Shown: in pieces, positions 1 to 7,431 of the stretch
Layout: each line of letters starts with the position of its first letter
How positions within the stretch are numbered: the stretch's first letter is position 1
Source of the DNA: Rhizobium sp. 2MFCol3.1
Lineage (GTDB): Bacteria > Pseudomonadota > Alphaproteobacteria > Rhizobiales > Rhizobiaceae
Direction of reading: 5' to 3'
Assembly: GCF_000377565.1 (NCBI RefSeq)
Contig: NZ_KB898357.1
Location: forward strand, 310,001 to 374,000
Length of the DNA stretch: 64,000 nt
Program-made: the position numbers and the translations under genes
The notes under the pieces: generated by a model
What the model saw: the letters and a program-made list of their open reading frames with translations, nothing else
Told to the model about the DNA's origin: nothing
Databases searched by the model: none

Positions 1-236
1 TCGAAGGGGAGACGGGGGAGTATAATGGGCGTTTTTTCTGCCCGCGTTGCGGGTCGCCGGTGTTTGGGCGGAGCGGCGATGAGGTCGAGGTCAATCTCGG
101 GTCGCTCGATCAGAAGGACCAGTTTCAGCCGAGCTATGAGCTGTGGACCATCCGCCGCGAGGGGTGGCTTCCGGCGTTTCCGTTGAAGCATCGATACGAG
201 CGCGACCGGGATGCGGCGGGGCGTTTCGAGGATTGA
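1..236 (+). CDS. GFA-family (glutathione-dependent formaldehyde-activating-like) protein, C-terminal part
   Basis: Only the last 78 or so codons are inside the window, read from base 3 to the TGA at 234-236. The fragment carries a C-P-R-C-G-S-P zinc-binding motif, then E-V-N-L-G-S-L-D and a tail with E-L-W and R-R-E-G-W-L. This is the usual end of GFA/CENP-V-like small zinc proteins, where the second CxxC pair is followed by a short beta region. Some members act on glutathione adducts, but most have no proven reaction, so the substrate is unknown. The gene converges on the type I secretion operon with only 6 bases between the stop codons. The family call is fairly safe; the function is not. 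Confidence 0.75.
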   Translation, partial: EGETGEYNGRFFCPRCGSPVFGRSGDEVEVNLGSLDQKDQFQPSYELWTIRREGWLPAFPLKHRYERDRDAAGRFED

Positions 237-242
237 GGTGGA

Positions 243-902
243 TCAGTAGCGGGAGATATAGCCGATCAGCATCGACTTCTCGTGCGTGGGCGCCAAAGCC
301 AGGTTGATCTGGCCCTTCATCGTCTGGTTGCCGACAGTGATGGTGAAGCCTGTCGCCAGCGTCTTGCCCTTGTTGCGCGACAGGGTGGCGATGGCTTCCT
401 CGATCTGGGTATCGATCGAGAAACGCAGGCTCTTGGTCAGCTGCGCGAGATCGCCGAGCGGCAGGCGCTGGCGCAGCATCGACAGGAAGGCGTCGTTGAA
501 GAGTTGCACCTTCTTTTCATGCGTCAAAAGGATCGCCGGCGACGGCGAGGCCTGGATGATGGCGTTGACATTGGCGAGCGAGGAAATGTCCTCGACCGTA
601 TCCAGCCGGCGCAGCGCCCATTTGAGGCTGAGCACGCGCAGAAGCGAGGCGAGATTGCCGGATTCCGGCATCTGCGAGGCGGTGTAGTGCACGAGATCGG
701 CGGTCGACATCTTGCCGGAGGCCGACATGCGGCTGAGGCCGTCCCAATAGATGCGCTCCAGCCGGATGCCACGACGCTCGCCGCCACGACCCGCCACAGC
801 CCGGAAACGCGGCTCGATCTCTTCGGCATCGATCGCGGGCAGTTGCTCGTCTGATGGTTCGAGATCGGTTGCGTCTTGAATTCCGGGCTTGACGATCAGC
901 AT
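243..902 (-). CDS. RHH-like plus PAS-like protein, last gene of the T1SS operon
   Basis: A 219-residue soluble protein with no signal peptide. Residues about 44-100 (R-R-G-I-R-L-E-R-I-Y-W-D-G-L, then N-L-A-S-L-L-R-V) follow the pattern of the RHH_4 ribbon-helix-helix family: a basic beta strand, an aromatic W-D-x-L helix and an N-L-x-S-x-L-R-V helix. Residues about 112-219 look like a PAS fold (N-A-I-I-Q-A-S-P-S-P-A-I-L-L, F-N-D-A-F, ending G-Y-I-S-R-Y). Its start codon lies 2 bases after the adaptor stop, so it is very probably co-translated with the secretion genes. I infer a regulatory or sensory role for adhesin secretion; no function is known to me. The domain assignments are by eye. Confidence 0.6.
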   Translation of the reverse strand: MLIVKPGIQDATDLEPSDEQLPAIDAEEIEPRFRAVAGRGGERRGIRLERIYWDGLSRMSASGKMSTADLVHYTASQMPESGNLASLLRVLSLKWALRRLDTVEDISSLANVNAIIQASPSPAILLTHEKKVQLFNDAFLSMLRQRLPLGDLAQLTKSLRFSIDTQIEEAIATLSRNKGKTLATGFTITVGNQTMKGQINLALAPTHEKSMLIGYISRY

Positions 903-904
903 GG

Positions 905-2194
905 TCAGCGCTCCGTCAGCGCTTCGGTGCGCGCCTTGTTGATCGGCTTCATGAGATAGCTGAGCACGGTCTTGCTGCCGGTCATGATTTCCACCGAGGC
1001 GACCATGCCCGGGATGATCGGATAGGTCTTGCCGTCGCGCGTGAGCTCCGACTTGTCGGTTTTGACCTGCACGAGATAGTAGGTCTCGCCCTTTTCCTTC
1101 TCCACCAGACTGTCGGCCGAGATGTTTTCGACGATGCCTTCGAGGCCGCCGAAGATGGAGAAGTCGTAAGCCGTGATCTTGACGATGGCCGGCTGGCCAC
1201 GGCGGATGAAGGCGACGTCGCGCGGCGAGATTTTGGCCTCGACGAGCAGCGTATCGGCCGTCGGAACGATGCCGGCGATGACGCGGCCGGGATCGACATA
1301 GGCGCCGATGGTGTTGACCTCGAGCGTGTTGACGATGCCATCGACCGGCGAGCGGATGTCGGTGCGCTTGACGCGATCGGATGCACCGCGCACGGTTTCG
1401 TCGACGACCGAGAGCTCGGCCAGCGCCTGCGCCTTATCCGTCAGCGCCTGCTGGCGCAGTTCGAGCGCGAGATCGCCGAGCTGCAGCTTGGCTTCCTGCA
1501 CGGCGGCCTGAAGGCGATCGATGCTTTCCTGATAGACCTTGAGCTGGCCCTGCTGATCCGTGAGATCGCGCTCGGTCTTCAAGACTTCGGTCTCGGCCAC
1601 CAGCTTCTTCTTGGCGAGCGGGCTGATCAGGTCGTACTGGCGCTGGGCGCCGTCGATGTTCTGCGTCAGGCGGTCGATATTGGCGTGAGCCTCGCTGAGC
1701 TCGTTTTCGCGCTGGCGGACGCGCTCTTTCAGCACGCCGAGCTTGTTGGTGTAGCTGGCCCGATCGGCGGCGAAAAGCTGGGCTTCGTTGGCGCAGACTT
1801 CCTTGGCGACGGCCAGAATATCCTCAGGGCAATTATAGGGCTCGTCGTACTTGCCCTCTTCCTCGAGCTTCAGGCGCGCCACCTTGGCGCCGAGCGCGCG
1901 GGCCTTGGCGACCGATTCACCGAGCGTCGAGGTGGTGGTGGTGTTGTCGAGCTGGACCAAGAGCTGGCCCTTGCGCACGACCTGACCGAGAACGACGGCG
2001 ATCTGCTGGACGACGCCGGGTTCCGACGACTGGATGATCTGCGTCTTCGAGACGGGAATAACCTTGCCTTCGCCACGGGCGATCTCGTTGATCTTGGCGA
2101 TCGCCGCCCAGGCAACGAAGCTGGCGATGACGAGCGCCACGAGGCCGAGAATGGCGCGGGCGAGAAAGGGCGGGTTGTCGTGCTTGTTCTTCAT
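905..2194 (-). CDS. HlyD-family periplasmic adaptor of the type I secretion system
   Basis: A 429-residue membrane fusion protein that should bridge the inner-membrane ABC transporter and the TolC-like channel. A short cytoplasmic N-terminus is followed by one membrane helix (about residues 11-31), a biotinyl-lipoyl-like strand (G-E-G-K-V-I-P-V-S-K-T-Q-I-I-Q-S), a long coiled-coil hairpin (about 90-255) and a C-terminal beta domain ending with the G-M-V-A-S-V-E-I-M-T-G-S-K-T-V-L-S-Y-L-M-K-P-I signature, typical of HlyD/PrtE/LapC proteins. Its ATG overlaps the transporter stop as ATGA, indicating translational coupling. Length and domain order are normal for the family. Confidence 0.93.
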   Translation of the reverse strand: MKNKHDNPPFLARAILGLVALVIASFVAWAAIAKINEIARGEGKVIPVSKTQIIQSSEPGVVQQIAVVLGQVVRKGQLLVQLDNTTTTSTLGESVAKARALGAKVARLKLEEEGKYDEPYNCPEDILAVAKEVCANEAQLFAADRASYTNKLGVLKERVRQRENELSEAHANIDRLTQNIDGAQRQYDLISPLAKKKLVAETEVLKTERDLTDQQGQLKVYQESIDRLQAAVQEAKLQLGDLALELRQQALTDKAQALAELSVVDETVRGASDRVKRTDIRSPVDGIVNTLEVNTIGAYVDPGRVIAGIVPTADTLLVEAKISPRDVAFIRRGQPAIVKITAYDFSIFGGLEGIVENISADSLVEKEKGETYYLVQVKTDKSELTRDGKTYPIIPGMVASVEIMTGSKTVLSYLMKPINKARTEALTER

Positions 2195-4602
2195 GACAGC
2201 TTAACCCCCGGTACGATCGGCGTCACGTTTGCGGCCGTCGCCGGGCCGACAGGCGCGCCGGAGGCGACTGACGCGAGCGGGATCGGATGCGCGTGGGCGG
2301 GCGCGGCCGTCGCCACCTGGGCAACCGGCATGGCGGCGGAGCCTGCAGGGGCCGGCGCGACCGAGGTGACCGGAGCGACGGACATGGCGACCGGCGTGAC
2401 AGGAGCCTGCCTTGCGACCGGCACAGCCTGCGGGGCCACGGCCGCCGGGGGTGGGCCGGGCTTGCGCTGCATGGCTTCGATGACGGCCTGCTTCGGACCA
2501 TCGGCAATGATGCGGCCCTTGTCGATAACGATCAGGCGATCGACGAGATCCAGCATGCTGTAGCGATGGGTAGCGATGATCAGCGTGGTCTTGCGATCGA
2601 AGGCCTTGGAGAGACGGGCGATCAGGTTGCGCTCGGTCGCGAGGTCCATGGCGCCCGAGGGCTCGTCGAGGAAGACGACCTTGGGGCGGGTGAGCAGGAG
2701 ACGGGCAATGGTGAGCGCCTGCTTCTGGCCGCTCGACAGATTGCTGCCACGCTCGCCGACGGGCATGTCGAAGCCGCGCGGATGGGTACCGACGAACTCG
2801 TCGACGCCAGTCATGCGGGCGACTTCGAGCAGGTCCTCATCGGTGGCGTCGGCGCGGCCGAGCAGAAGGTTTTCCTTCACCGTTCCCGAGAAGAGATCGG
2901 AGGACTGGCCGGCGACGGCAACGTTGGCCCGCACTTCGGCCATGTGATACTGGCGGATATCGACGCCATCGATCAAAACGCGGCCGCCCGACGGCGCGAA
3001 GAGGCCATCGAGCAGGCGGCCCAGCGTGGTCTTGCCGGAGCCGATGCGGCCGATGATGCCGATGCGCTCGCCGGGATTAACGTTGAAGGACAGCTTGTTG
3101 ATGACGGGATAATCCGAACCCGGATACTGGAACGAGACATCCTGGAAAGAGAAGGCGCCGCGGGTGATCTCGCGATTGACGAAGCCGACCGTCGAGGGGC
3201 GGTCATCGGGCTGTTCCATGATCTTGTCGAGGATGCGCAGCGACATGGTAGCCTGGCGGAAGCGCGCCAGCGTCATGGCGATCTGGCCAAGCGGCGCCCC
3301 GGCGCGGCTTGCGAGCATGACGGTCGCGACGATCGCGCCCATGGCGATGCGGCCTTCCGAGAATTCGTAGGTGCCGGCGATGACGATCAGAACGCTCACC
3401 ATCTGCTGCACGAACATGGTCATGTTGATGGCATTGGTGGAGACGTGCTTGATCTCTTCACTGGTGCGGCTGGAATATTTCGTCAGTTCCTGCCAGCGGC
3501 GCAGCATGGTGGCTTCGGCGCGCAGGCTCTTCAGCGTCTCGATCGTCGAGATGGTTTCGACCAGCAGCGACTGGCGGCGCGAGGCCTCGTTTGCGGCGGT
3601 CGCCATGCGCTTGCCGATGGCGGCCTGGGCGTAAAGACCGATCACGACCGAGAGCACGAAGGCGACGGCGGGGATGACGACCAGCCAGCCCGAGATGAGA
3701 TAGATGACGGCAAGGAAGATGAAGACGAAGAGGCTGTCGATGATGACGCCGATCGTGTTCGAGGTGAAGAATTCGCGGACGAACTCATACTGCGTGACGC
3801 GGTTGGCATATTCGCCGGTCGACATCGGGCGCGAGGCCAGTGTCGAGTTCAGTACCTTGTCGAACAGCATCTGCGACAGGCGCAGATCGGCCTTGCGGCC
3901 AGCATAATCGATCAGCGAGGAGCGCGCGGTTTTCAGCAGGAAATCAAAGAGATAGGCAAGCGTGATGCCGGCGGCGAGAACCCAGAGCGTCGGGATCGCC
4001 TTGTTGGGCAGAACGCGGTCATAGACGTTCATCGTAAACAGTGGCGAGCCGAGCGCGATCAGATTGATGAAGAGCGCGGCCACCATGACGCGGACATAGG
4101 TGCGCCAATAAGGCGCCAGCGTCGTTGCCAGCCAGTGGCGCTTTTCGATCTCGACGGCATTGCCGACCAGCGCCTCTTCCGACGCGTTCTGATAGTAGAG
4201 CGTGAAGGCGAAAGCCGTCTCAGGCTTCAGCGCGATCAGGTCCTCGCGCGACAGGCGCGAGGAAACGCCGGCGACGGGAACGATGTCGGTGATGTAGGAG
4301 CCGTCCTCGGCCATCTCCAGCAGCGGGAGAACGCCGCCATCGGCGAAGGCGACGATGGCGGGACAATCGAAATTGCCCAGCCGGCAATCGCGCTCCGGAT
4401 GCTTGATGACCTGCAGGCCGATGCGCTCGGCCATCTGCTCGACATCATCGCCCTCAAGCGATTCGGTGATCTCATCCGGAAGACCGGAGAAGAGCACCGT
4501 ATCGGAGCTTGGTCGACCATAGAACGCTGCCACGGACTTGAACGCGGCCTTGAATGTTTGAAGCGGCATGCTGCCGTTCGTCTCAGATGCAACGTTCCGC
4601 AT
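2191..4602 (-). CDS. Type I secretion ABC transporter/permease (LssB/LapB type)
   Basis: An 803-residue fused permease-ATPase that powers export of the adhesin. Residues about 15-150 form a C39-like N-terminal domain without a recognisable peptidase Cys/His arrangement, as in transporters of RTX adhesins that are not cleaved during export. Membrane helices follow (about 165-440), then the nucleotide-binding domain with Walker A G-R-I-G-S-G-K-T (518-525), signature L-S-S-G-Q (622-626), Walker B V-V-F-L-D-E-P (642-648) and switch His679. Residues 713-803 form an Ala/Pro/Val-rich low-complexity tail that is not usual for the family. It lies 20 bases after the TolC-like gene and overlaps the adaptor gene by 4 bases. 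Confidence 0.93.
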   Translation of the reverse strand: MRNVASETNGSMPLQTFKAAFKSVAAFYGRPSSDTVLFSGLPDEITESLEGDDVEQMAERIGLQVIKHPERDCRLGNFDCPAIVAFADGGVLPLLEMAEDGSYITDIVPVAGVSSRLSREDLIALKPETAFAFTLYYQNASEEALVGNAVEIEKRHWLATTLAPYWRTYVRVMVAALFINLIALGSPLFTMNVYDRVLPNKAIPTLWVLAAGITLAYLFDFLLKTARSSLIDYAGRKADLRLSQMLFDKVLNSTLASRPMSTGEYANRVTQYEFVREFFTSNTIGVIIDSLFVFIFLAVIYLISGWLVVIPAVAFVLSVVIGLYAQAAIGKRMATAANEASRRQSLLVETISTIETLKSLRAEATMLRRWQELTKYSSRTSEEIKHVSTNAINMTMFVQQMVSVLIVIAGTYEFSEGRIAMGAIVATVMLASRAGAPLGQIAMTLARFRQATMSLRILDKIMEQPDDRPSTVGFVNREITRGAFSFQDVSFQYPGSDYPVINKLSFNVNPGERIGIIGRIGSGKTTLGRLLDGLFAPSGGRVLIDGVDIRQYHMAEVRANVAVAGQSSDLFSGTVKENLLLGRADATDEDLLEVARMTGVDEFVGTHPRGFDMPVGERGSNLSSGQKQALTIARLLLTRPKVVFLDEPSGAMDLATERNLIARLSKAFDRKTTLIIATHRYSMLDLVDRLIVIDKGRIIADGPKQAVIEAMQRKPGPPPAAVAPQAVPVARQAPVTPVAMSVAPVTSVAPAPAGSAAMPVAQVATAAPAHAHPIPLASVASGAPVGPATAANVTPIVPGVKLS

Positions 4603-4622
4603 GTTCTATGGTCACCTGACTA

Positions 4623-6065
4623 CTACTGCTGCCGGATCGGCGCCAGCAGGTCCATAGGCATGCCAGCCTTCTGATGAGAGTCGACTTCGGCATATCCGGG
4701 ATTCTGAGCGGCCGCTGGAACAGCGAACTCTTCTCGTGCGTAAGGCTTGGCCTGATCCAGCGGCTTCAGCTTCATGGTCTGAAGCAGATTGCCGGATGCG
4801 GCGAGGATCTTGTATTCCGCAAACAGCGAGGCAACACGGGCGGTATCAGCCAGCACCTTGGTGTTGAAGCGGGTGTTCTGCGCGTCGAGCACGTCGAGCA
4901 GCGAGCGCTGGCCGACCTTGAACTGCTCGCGGTACGAACCGACCAGCTGGTTGTTGATCGAGGACTGCTTGGCAAGAATGCCCGACAGTTCGCCGCGGCT
5001 GACGCGTTCGTTCCAGGCGGAGCTGACCGATTCCTTCACCTCGCGCTGCACCTGGGCAAGCGCATAGCGCTCTTCGCCGGCGCGGCGGATCTGTTCCTGC
5101 TCGCGGGCGACATCGATGCCGCCGCGATAAAGGTTCCAGCGGGCGACGACGCGCACCTGGTAATCGTTGGTGTTGCCTTCATCGCCATCGATGTCGTTAC
5201 CGACGCGGGCAGTACCCTCAAGATTGACCTTCGGCAGGTAATTGGCGCGGGCGCCGCGAACACCGGCATCGGCCGCGTCAACATCGGCGTTGGCGGAGAA
5301 GATGCGCGGGCTGTTCTTGTTTGCGACGAACAGTGCATCGTCGAGCGTCTTCGGGATATACTTGGCGACCGATGGCGGGGTCTGGGCAGTGACGATCGGC
5401 TGGCCGACGGCCTTCATGAAGCGGATCTTCGTTGCTTCCAGTTCTTCGAGCGCTTCGCGCATGCGGGCCTTGGCGGCCTGCAGACGTTCGCTGCCCTGAA
5501 GACGGTCGGCATCGGTGAGCGCGCCGCCCTTGATGCTTTCATTGATATCGCCGACCATCGCCGTGTGGAAGGAGACGTTTTCCTTCGCGGCGGCAACGAT
5601 CTGGTTTTGCAGCATATATTCCAGGTAGTCCTGGGTTACTTCGAGCGCCAGCGCTTCGGAGCGCTCGAGGACCCGGAAGGAGGCGCCATCGACGCGCGAG
5701 GCCTGCTGATCGACCTGCGACTTGCGCGCGCCGCCATCAAACAGCGTCTGCGTGACCGTCACGCCGACATCGCCGGGCGACAGGTAATCATGGTTCGAGG
5801 TCAGCGTGCCCGTGGTCGAATTCGACAACCGGCGGCGGCCGATGCCGCTCTCCAGATCAACCGACGGCAAGTAAAGCCCACGCGCCTGGCGAAGTTCAAA
5901 CTCGATTGCTTCTTTGTCTTTTGCAGCCTGAAGTATCTGCGGATTGGTTTTCATCGTCGTTTCGATGGCTTGCTGCAAAGACATCGCGTTAGCGTCAACG
6001 AAGAACGAGAAATTCAGAGCAACAGTGGCAGACAATGCTGCAATAATGCTTTTGGTTTTAAACAA
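4623..6065 (-). CDS. TolC-family outer membrane channel of the type I secretion system
   Basis: A 480-residue outer membrane efflux protein and first gene of the secretion operon. The N-terminus (M-F-K-T-K-S then a hydrophobic run) is a Sec signal peptide, probably cut after D-A-N-A near residue 27. The mature part shows the two-fold repeat of TolC proteins, with long heptad-rich helices and the V-T-V-T-Q-T-L-F-D-G-G and W-N-L-Y-R-G-G motifs just before each coiled region. The reading frame starts with TTG at 6063-6065; no in-frame ATG fits the signal peptide, and a GAGGGG Shine-Dalgarno sequence lies about 9 bases upstream, so TTG is the likely start. It probably pairs with the HlyD and ABC proteins downstream. 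Confidence 0.92.
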   Translation of the reverse strand: MFKTKSIIAALSATVALNFSFFVDANAMSLQQAIETTMKTNPQILQAAKDKEAIEFELRQARGLYLPSVDLESGIGRRRLSNSTTGTLTSNHDYLSPGDVGVTVTQTLFDGGARKSQVDQQASRVDGASFRVLERSEALALEVTQDYLEYMLQNQIVAAAKENVSFHTAMVGDINESIKGGALTDADRLQGSERLQAAKARMREALEELEATKIRFMKAVGQPIVTAQTPPSVAKYIPKTLDDALFVANKNSPRIFSANADVDAADAGVRGARANYLPKVNLEGTARVGNDIDGDEGNTNDYQVRVVARWNLYRGGIDVAREQEQIRRAGEERYALAQVQREVKESVSSAWNERVSRGELSGILAKQSSINNQLVGSYREQFKVGQRSLLDVLDAQNTRFNTKVLADTARVASLFAEYKILAASGNLLQTMKLKPLDQAKPYAREEFAVPAAAQNPGYAEVDSHQKAGMPMDLLAPIRQQ

Positions 6066-6300
6066 GACGGATGCCCCTCAACATCTAAATTCACCGAGTG
6101 AACCCGTATACCGAACGCTTTCATTCGGCAAACAAGTAACACCTATTTTTCCACATTCCAATTCCGGTACAGGTCTTTCCTGCGGAGACGGTTAATTCCC
6201 TAGTATCAAGCGCTAAAGCTAGAATTTTACAGGGTTTTTTAACGCCAACTTTTCCCGTCCGTGTTTATCTGCCGTTACTTCCACAGGGACCTGCCCCGCG
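6066..6300. promoter_or_regulatory. Divergent intergenic region between the T1SS operon and the GGDEF gene
   Basis: This 235-base stretch is richer in A+T than its surroundings and must hold the start sites for both the secretion operon (minus) and the GGDEF gene (plus). A T-rich stretch near 6230-6240 and a scattering of TTTCC-like words are visible, but I could not assign convincing -35/-10 boxes or a clear operator. Confidence 0.45.
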
Positions 6301-7065
6301 ATGAAATTCCGTCAGAGTTACCAATCCGCAACAAACCTTTCCGCTCTCCGCATTGCCGCGATCGTTTCGATCTGCTTCGCGGCCTGCTCGGTCGGTTTTT
6401 TACTTATCTTAAACCTTCTGATGCCGGAGCGACCATTTTTGGTTGGATTCGTCGGAGCCACCGCTATTTCGCTTTTTGTTGCATTTCCGCTGCTGATGAT
6501 GCTGCAGATCAAGAATAACGAGCTCAGAAAACTGCAGGATGCCGTTAACTATTCTCAGCGGCACGACAGCGTTACCAAGGCGCTCAACGGAACAGCCTTC
6601 GCGGCCGCCGTCGAACACTATATCGACCGCCGCAAGCGAATCTCTACTGATGCGGGCGGCGTGATGATCGCTGTTGTCATCGACACGCTCGACGCCATCA
6701 GCCGCCGCTACGGGCCGCAATGGGCCGATACCGTGATGCAGTCGCTTGCCGCGATCACCCAATCCTCGGTGCGCTCGGGCGACCTCGTTGCGCGCCTCGC
6801 CACAAATGAGCTCGGCGTGTTCCTGCCCGGCGCGACCATCGAGAACGCCCAGGATGTCGGCATGCGCATTCGCCGCCGCTGCGAACAGGCGGCATTTACC
6901 GCCGGCGACGCACCGCTTTCGCTTGACATCCGCCTCGGCGGCGCGGTTTTCGACGGCCCGACCGACTTCAACCACATCCGCCAGCTGGCCGACGAGATGG
7001 CCATGGACCGCGGCGGCGGAGAGGGCGACGAGATCGTGCCGATCTCGAGACTGCCGGCGGCCTGA
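6301..7065 (+). CDS. Membrane-anchored GGDEF-domain protein with a degenerate active site
   Basis: A 254-residue protein with two membrane helices (about 16-40 and 45-69), a short coiled linker and a GGDEF fold from about residue 80 (R-H-D-S-V-T-K-A-L-N-G-T-A-F corresponds to the D-x-L-T-G-L-x-N-R region). The signature loop reads T-N-E-L-G instead of GG(D/E)EF, within R-L-A-T-N-E-L-G-V-F-L, so diguanylate cyclase activity is unlikely. Such degenerate domains often act as receptors or interaction modules. The gene sits alone between the adhesin gene and its export operon, on the opposite strand, and ends in a clear terminator. A role in adhesin control is inferred from position only. Confidence 0.8.
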   Translation: MKFRQSYQSATNLSALRIAAIVSICFAACSVGFLLILNLLMPERPFLVGFVGATAISLFVAFPLLMMLQIKNNELRKLQDAVNYSQRHDSVTKALNGTAFAAAVEHYIDRRKRISTDAGGVMIAVVIDTLDAISRRYGPQWADTVMQSLAAITQSSVRSGDLVARLATNELGVFLPGATIENAQDVGMRIRRRCEQAAFTAGDAPLSLDIRLGGAVFDGPTDFNHIRQLADEMAMDRGGGEGDEIVPISRLPAA

Positions 7066-7104
7066 GGACTGCGGCGGACAAGGTGATAATCGCGACGTGA
7101 TCTT

Positions 7105-7128
7105 GAGGCGCCATCGGGCGCCTCTTTT
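7105..7128 (+). terminator. Rho-independent terminator of the GGDEF gene
   Basis: An 8-bp perfect stem, GAGGCGCC (7105-7112) and GGCGCCTC (7117-7124), with a 4-base loop and TTTT after it. It lies 40 bases beyond the stop codon of the GGDEF gene. Confidence 0.8.
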
Positions 7129-7366
7129 CGTTTGGAGCGATTGGTGCGCGCAGGAAAGCCGCCCTCCCTGCCGGGCGCCACCCACGACGTGGATCAGGGC
7201 GCCACCGGCTATTCCGCGGGAAACAGTCTGCTTGGTTTCATTCGCCATCAATCGGTCGCAAACTGGCGGGCCGCAGCAACCGACCGCCCGACCCATCCGC
7301 CATACCTCGAACAGCACTATCGGGAACGGGCTCCCCTCACCCCTCACATCCCCCCTCAAAACGCGA
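7129..7366. other. Non-coding gap between convergent genes
   Basis: About 240 bases between the terminators of the GGDEF gene and the adhesin gene. The reading frames crossing it lack plausible starts or family features. I see no repeat, RNA gene or regulatory site here. Confidence 0.4.
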
Positions 7367-7420
7367 AAAAGGCGCTCGCGCGCCTTTTCCCTTGTCATGT
7401 CAGGCGGAGCGTTCCGCCTG
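7367..7420 (-). terminator. Tandem stem-loops at the 3' end of the adhesin gene
   Basis: Two hairpins follow the adhesin stop on the minus strand. The first, nearest the gene, has arms CAGGCGGA/TCCGCCTG (7401-7408, 7413-7420). The second has arms AAAAGGCGC/GCGCCTTTT (7367-7375, 7380-7388) with a TCGC loop and leads into a run of Ts on the minus strand, so it is the likely intrinsic terminator. It is nearly symmetric and could also work from the other side. Confidence 0.75.
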
Positions 7421-7431
7421 TCCGTCACCGC

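Noticed and set aside
2287..4674. A 795-codon open frame on the plus strand opposite the ABC transporter gene
   Set aside because: The translation is Arg/Asp/His-rich without domains or repeats and mirrors the strong codon bias of the transporter; the ABC motifs lie on the other strand.
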